Source: a bacterium (GTDB taxonomy: Bacteria > RBG-13-66-14). Taken from it: DNA of 6,307 nt. Within the stretch, counting starts at the first letter, position 1; every line of letters begins with the position of its first letter. The stretch lies in NCBI GenBank assembly GCA_021107695.1, contig JAIOSI010000139.1, positions 1-6,307 on the forward strand, given 5' to 3'. The notes beneath the pieces were generated by a model. That model ran no database searches and was not told the DNA's origin. It worked only from the letters and a program-made list of their open reading frames with translations. Below, in pieces: positions 5,314 to 6,307 of the stretch. The position numbers were made by a program, and so were the translations under genes.

Positions 5314-5572
5314 AAACCAGAAGGTCGGATGATTTTGAGGCAGAGCGGAGCATTGCAGATTCTCCACAGCAGCCTCACCAACAAACAGATTACCCGGCAC
5401 TCAGGTCGGGATACGAGCTATCGCAAAAGACCTTTGCATAACAAGACAAGCTGGCTTTTGTTCGTTTGGGAGGCTGCCGCCTGATTGCCGGGGTATCTAA
5501 TCGTTGTAAAAGATGCCGTTTAGCCAGCTCGAACGTACGAAGGTGTTTAAGCAAGAATATTTAGGAGTTACG
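5314..5572 (+). other. 259-nt rpsH-rplF spacer, dense in inverted repeats
   Basis: No recognisable gene. An ATG at 5329 opens a 51-codon frame to TGA 5484 with only AAGG at 5321-5324 as a ribosome-binding site; its product is unlike anything I recognise and I do not call it. Stems seen in the first half: TGAGGC 5336-5341 / GCCTCA 5372-5377 enclosing GGAG 5347-5350 / CTCC 5362-5365; CCCG 5393-5396 / CGGG 5407-5410; GCAAA 5423-5427 / TTTGC 5433-5437. In the second half an 8-bp pair AGCTGGCT 5449-5456 / AGCCAGCT 5522-5529 encloses AGGC 5471-5474 / GCCT 5479-5482 and GGTATC 5492-5497 / GATGCC 5512-5517 (one wobble), a possible three-way junction. The rplF Shine-Dalgarno AGGAG is at 5563-5567, outside these stems. 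Confidence 0.45.
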
Positions 5573-6121
5573 ATGAGTCGTATTGGGATGATGCCGATTG
5601 ATGTTCCCAGCGGAGTAACCGTCTAGATTGACGGGCAGGATGTCAATGTCAAGGGTCCGAAGGGTACGCTCTCCTGGAGCCTCTCCGCCCCGATTACCGC
5701 CAAACTGGAAGGAAACGAGGTCATCGTTTCCCGCCCCGACGACACCAAGCTCGCCAAGTCCCGCCACGGACTTAGCCGCACCCTGATCGCCAACATGGTC
5801 GAGGGCGTGAGCAAGGGCTTCTCCAAGACCTTGGAGATTCGCGGAACCGGTTACAAGGCGCGGGTCGAAGGCAAACAGCTTATCCTTAACGTGGGCTTCT
5901 GCCACTCTGTGGACATCAATCCACCAGAGAACATCAGCTTCGAAACCCAGCAGCGCGGCGATTTCACCCTGGTCATCATCTCCGGCATCGACAAACAGGC
6001 CGTCGGAGAAGTAACCGCTCAGATTCGCCGGGTGCGTCCCCCCGAACCGTACAAGGGTAAGGGCATCCGCTACGACGGCGAGTGGGTCCGCCAGAAGGCT
6101 GGCAAGACTGGCGTCGCCTAA
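5573..6121 (+). CDS. rplF: 50S ribosomal protein L6, frame interrupted by one in-frame TAG at codon 18
   Basis: L6 lies at the base of the L7/L12 stalk near the sarcin-ricin loop and helps late 50S assembly. The frame from ATG 5573 (AGGAG 5563-5567, 5-nt spacing) to TAA 6119-6121 is 182 codons, the normal family length. It reads MSRIGMMPIDVPSGVTV, then TAG at 5624-5626, then continues in the same frame with IDGQDVNVKGPKGTLSW. Two L6 repeats follow, with GFSKTLEIRGTGYKARVEG and the C-terminal signature PEPYKGKGIRY (157-167). No frameshift is present. Codons 6-7 are Met-Met, where most L6 proteins have Lys-Lys. If TAG stops translation, only 17 residues are made; the longest downstream frame starts at ATG 5795 without a Shine-Dalgarno and lacks the N-terminal domain. 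Identity is certain; whether the gene is intact in the organism is not. Confidence 0.9.
5624..5626 (+). other. In-frame TAG within rplF
   Basis: The codon sits between GTC (Val17) and ATT (Ile19), where L6 proteins usually carry a polar or charged residue. A single base change from AAG, GAG or CAG would create it. Family similarity is unbroken on both sides in the same frame. Confidence 0.9.
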
Positions 6122-6187
6122 GGGGCTGGATAGCCGACCTCGTGCCGCGAGAAGCTTTTAACAATCCTTTTGATAGTTAAGTCAGAA
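6122..6187 (+). other. First part of the rplF-rplR spacer: two small hairpins
   Basis: No gene is visible. Small hairpins are GGCT 6124-6127 / AGCC 6132-6135 and CTCG 6139-6142 / CGAG 6148-6151. The second is followed by AAGCTTTTAAC, too poor in T to call an intrinsic terminator with confidence, although a weak one is possible. An AT-rich stretch at 6156-6180 follows and shares TTGATAGTT (6170-6178) with the rplX-rplE spacer (3892-3900). Confidence 0.35.
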
Positions 6188-6239
6188 CCTGTAACGGAGG
6201 GTGAAAGCCCCGGGTCGAAAGACCAACCGACAGGAGAGG
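6188..6239 (+). promoter_or_regulatory. Candidate cis-regulatory RNA: three-way junction with two GAAA tetraloops over the rplR ribosome-binding site
   Basis: Stem P1 is CCTGT 6188-6192 / ACAGG 6230-6234, continued past a bulged AA (6193-6194) by CGG 6195-6197 / CCG 6227-6229. Inside are two short hairpins, both capped by GAAA: GGGT 6199-6202 / GCCC 6207-6210 (T-G wobble closing) and GGTC 6213-6216 / GACC 6221-6224. The junction bases are A6198, C6211-G6212 and A6225-A6226. The 3' strand of P1 covers part of the Shine-Dalgarno AGGAG (6232-6236); GAGG 6236-6239 remains free. The layout suggests control of rplR translation by ligand or protein, possibly L18 itself. I do not recognise it as a known class. 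Pairings are seen; function is inference. Confidence 0.5.
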
Positions 6240-6243
6240 TAAG

Positions 6244-6307
6244 ATGCTCAGAAAACAGAAACTGCGGTTCCGCCGCCATGCGCACATTCGCAAGCACGTC
6301 TCCGGCA
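6244..6307 (+). CDS. rplR: 50S ribosomal protein L18, N-terminal fragment (runs off the window)
   Basis: L18 binds 5S rRNA and with L5 attaches it to the large subunit. Only 21 full codons are present, reading MLRKQKLRFRRHAHIRKHVS plus Gly. This is the basic N-terminal arm typical of L18 (pattern RxRRHxRxRxKxxG). The position directly after rplF is the conserved place for rplR. Start ATG 6244 is supported by AGGAG 6232-6236 (7 nt) and GAGG 6236-6239. The ribosome-binding site is partly inside the stem of the candidate RNA element just upstream. No stop or rearrangement is seen before the window ends. Confidence 0.92.
   Translation, partial: MLRKQKLRFRRHAHIRKHVSG

Noticed and set aside
4948..5400. 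150-aa minus-strand open frame opposite rpsH
   Set aside because: Shadow of the S8 coding sequence; no recognisable domain.
5329..5484. 51-codon open frame between rpsH and rplF
   Set aside because: Only a weak AAGG upstream, unrecognised product, and it runs across several inverted repeats; probably chance.
5490..5502. GGGTATCTAATC resembles the complement of a universal 16S rRNA site (the 805 region)
   Set aside because: Similarity is limited to about 12 bases and the flanks do not match rRNA; treated as coincidence.
5624..5626. TAG reassigned to an amino acid throughout the genome
   Set aside because: TAG ends rplB, rplV, rpsQ and rpsN at or near the expected protein ends (S14 at the canonical KASW), so it works as a stop here. 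Local readthrough is kept open as a finding.
6188..6239. Hammerhead ribozyme for the three-way junction before rplR
   Set aside because: The conserved CUGANGA core is absent; GAAA occurs only as hairpin loops.
1..6307. Mobile elements, CRISPR arrays, tRNA or rRNA genes
   Set aside because: No transposase motifs, regularly spaced repeats, or tRNA/rRNA-like sequence were seen in any spacer.

Overview
The window is a stretch of the conserved bacterial S10-spc ribosomal protein cluster, all on the + strand. The order is rplB (3' end), rpsS, rplV, rpsC, rplP, rpmC, rpsQ, rplN, rplX, rplE, rpsN, rpsH, rplF, rplR (5' end). Every gene was identified by family motifs read from the translation. The gene content and order are ordinary for bacteria. 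S14 is the short zinc-binding (C+) form, L24 has two C-terminal CXXC pairs, and S3 has a long Gly/Arg-rich tail. These traits suggest a deep-branching, moderately GC-rich bacterium of the Terrabacteria type (Chloroflexota or Armatimonadota would fit), but the phylum cannot be settled from the sequence alone.

Layout: genes fall into tightly coupled blocks separated by unusually long spacers. The blocks are rplB-rpsS (63 nt apart), rplV-rpsC-rplP-rpmC (36, 2 and 12 nt apart), rplN-rplX (1-nt overlap) and rplE-rpsN (8-nt overlap). The long spacers are rpsS/rplV (172 nt), rpmC/rpsQ (148), rpsQ/rplN (162), rplX/rplE (231), rpsN/rpsH (158), rpsH/rplF (about 259) and rplF/rplR (122). In most bacteria these intervals are near zero. 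Each long spacer holds several short perfect inverted repeats, and six of the seven can be drawn as a closed multi-branched RNA. The clearest are a compact three-way junction with two GAAA tetraloops overlapping the rplR ribosome-binding site, and tandem perfect 7-bp hairpins upstream of rpsH.

The most striking single anomaly is in rplF. The L6 reading frame is otherwise complete from start to stop (182 codons) but carries an in-frame TAG at codon 18. Two nearby codons (6 and 7) are Met-Met where the family usually has Lys-Lys. TAG ends four other genes here at or near the expected protein end (rplB, rplV, rpsQ, rpsN), so genome-wide recoding is unlikely. Sequence error, a real nonsense mutation, or local readthrough remain open.

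Together the products build both subunits: the L2/L14/L16/L22/L24/L29 parts of the large subunit, the L5/L18/L6 central protuberance and stalk-base region, and S3/S14/S19 (head), S8 and S17 (body) of the small subunit. The hairpin-rich spacers may be sites of RNA processing or translational feedback between blocks. That is an inference from inverted repeats read by eye and was not tested by energy-based folding or covariation.
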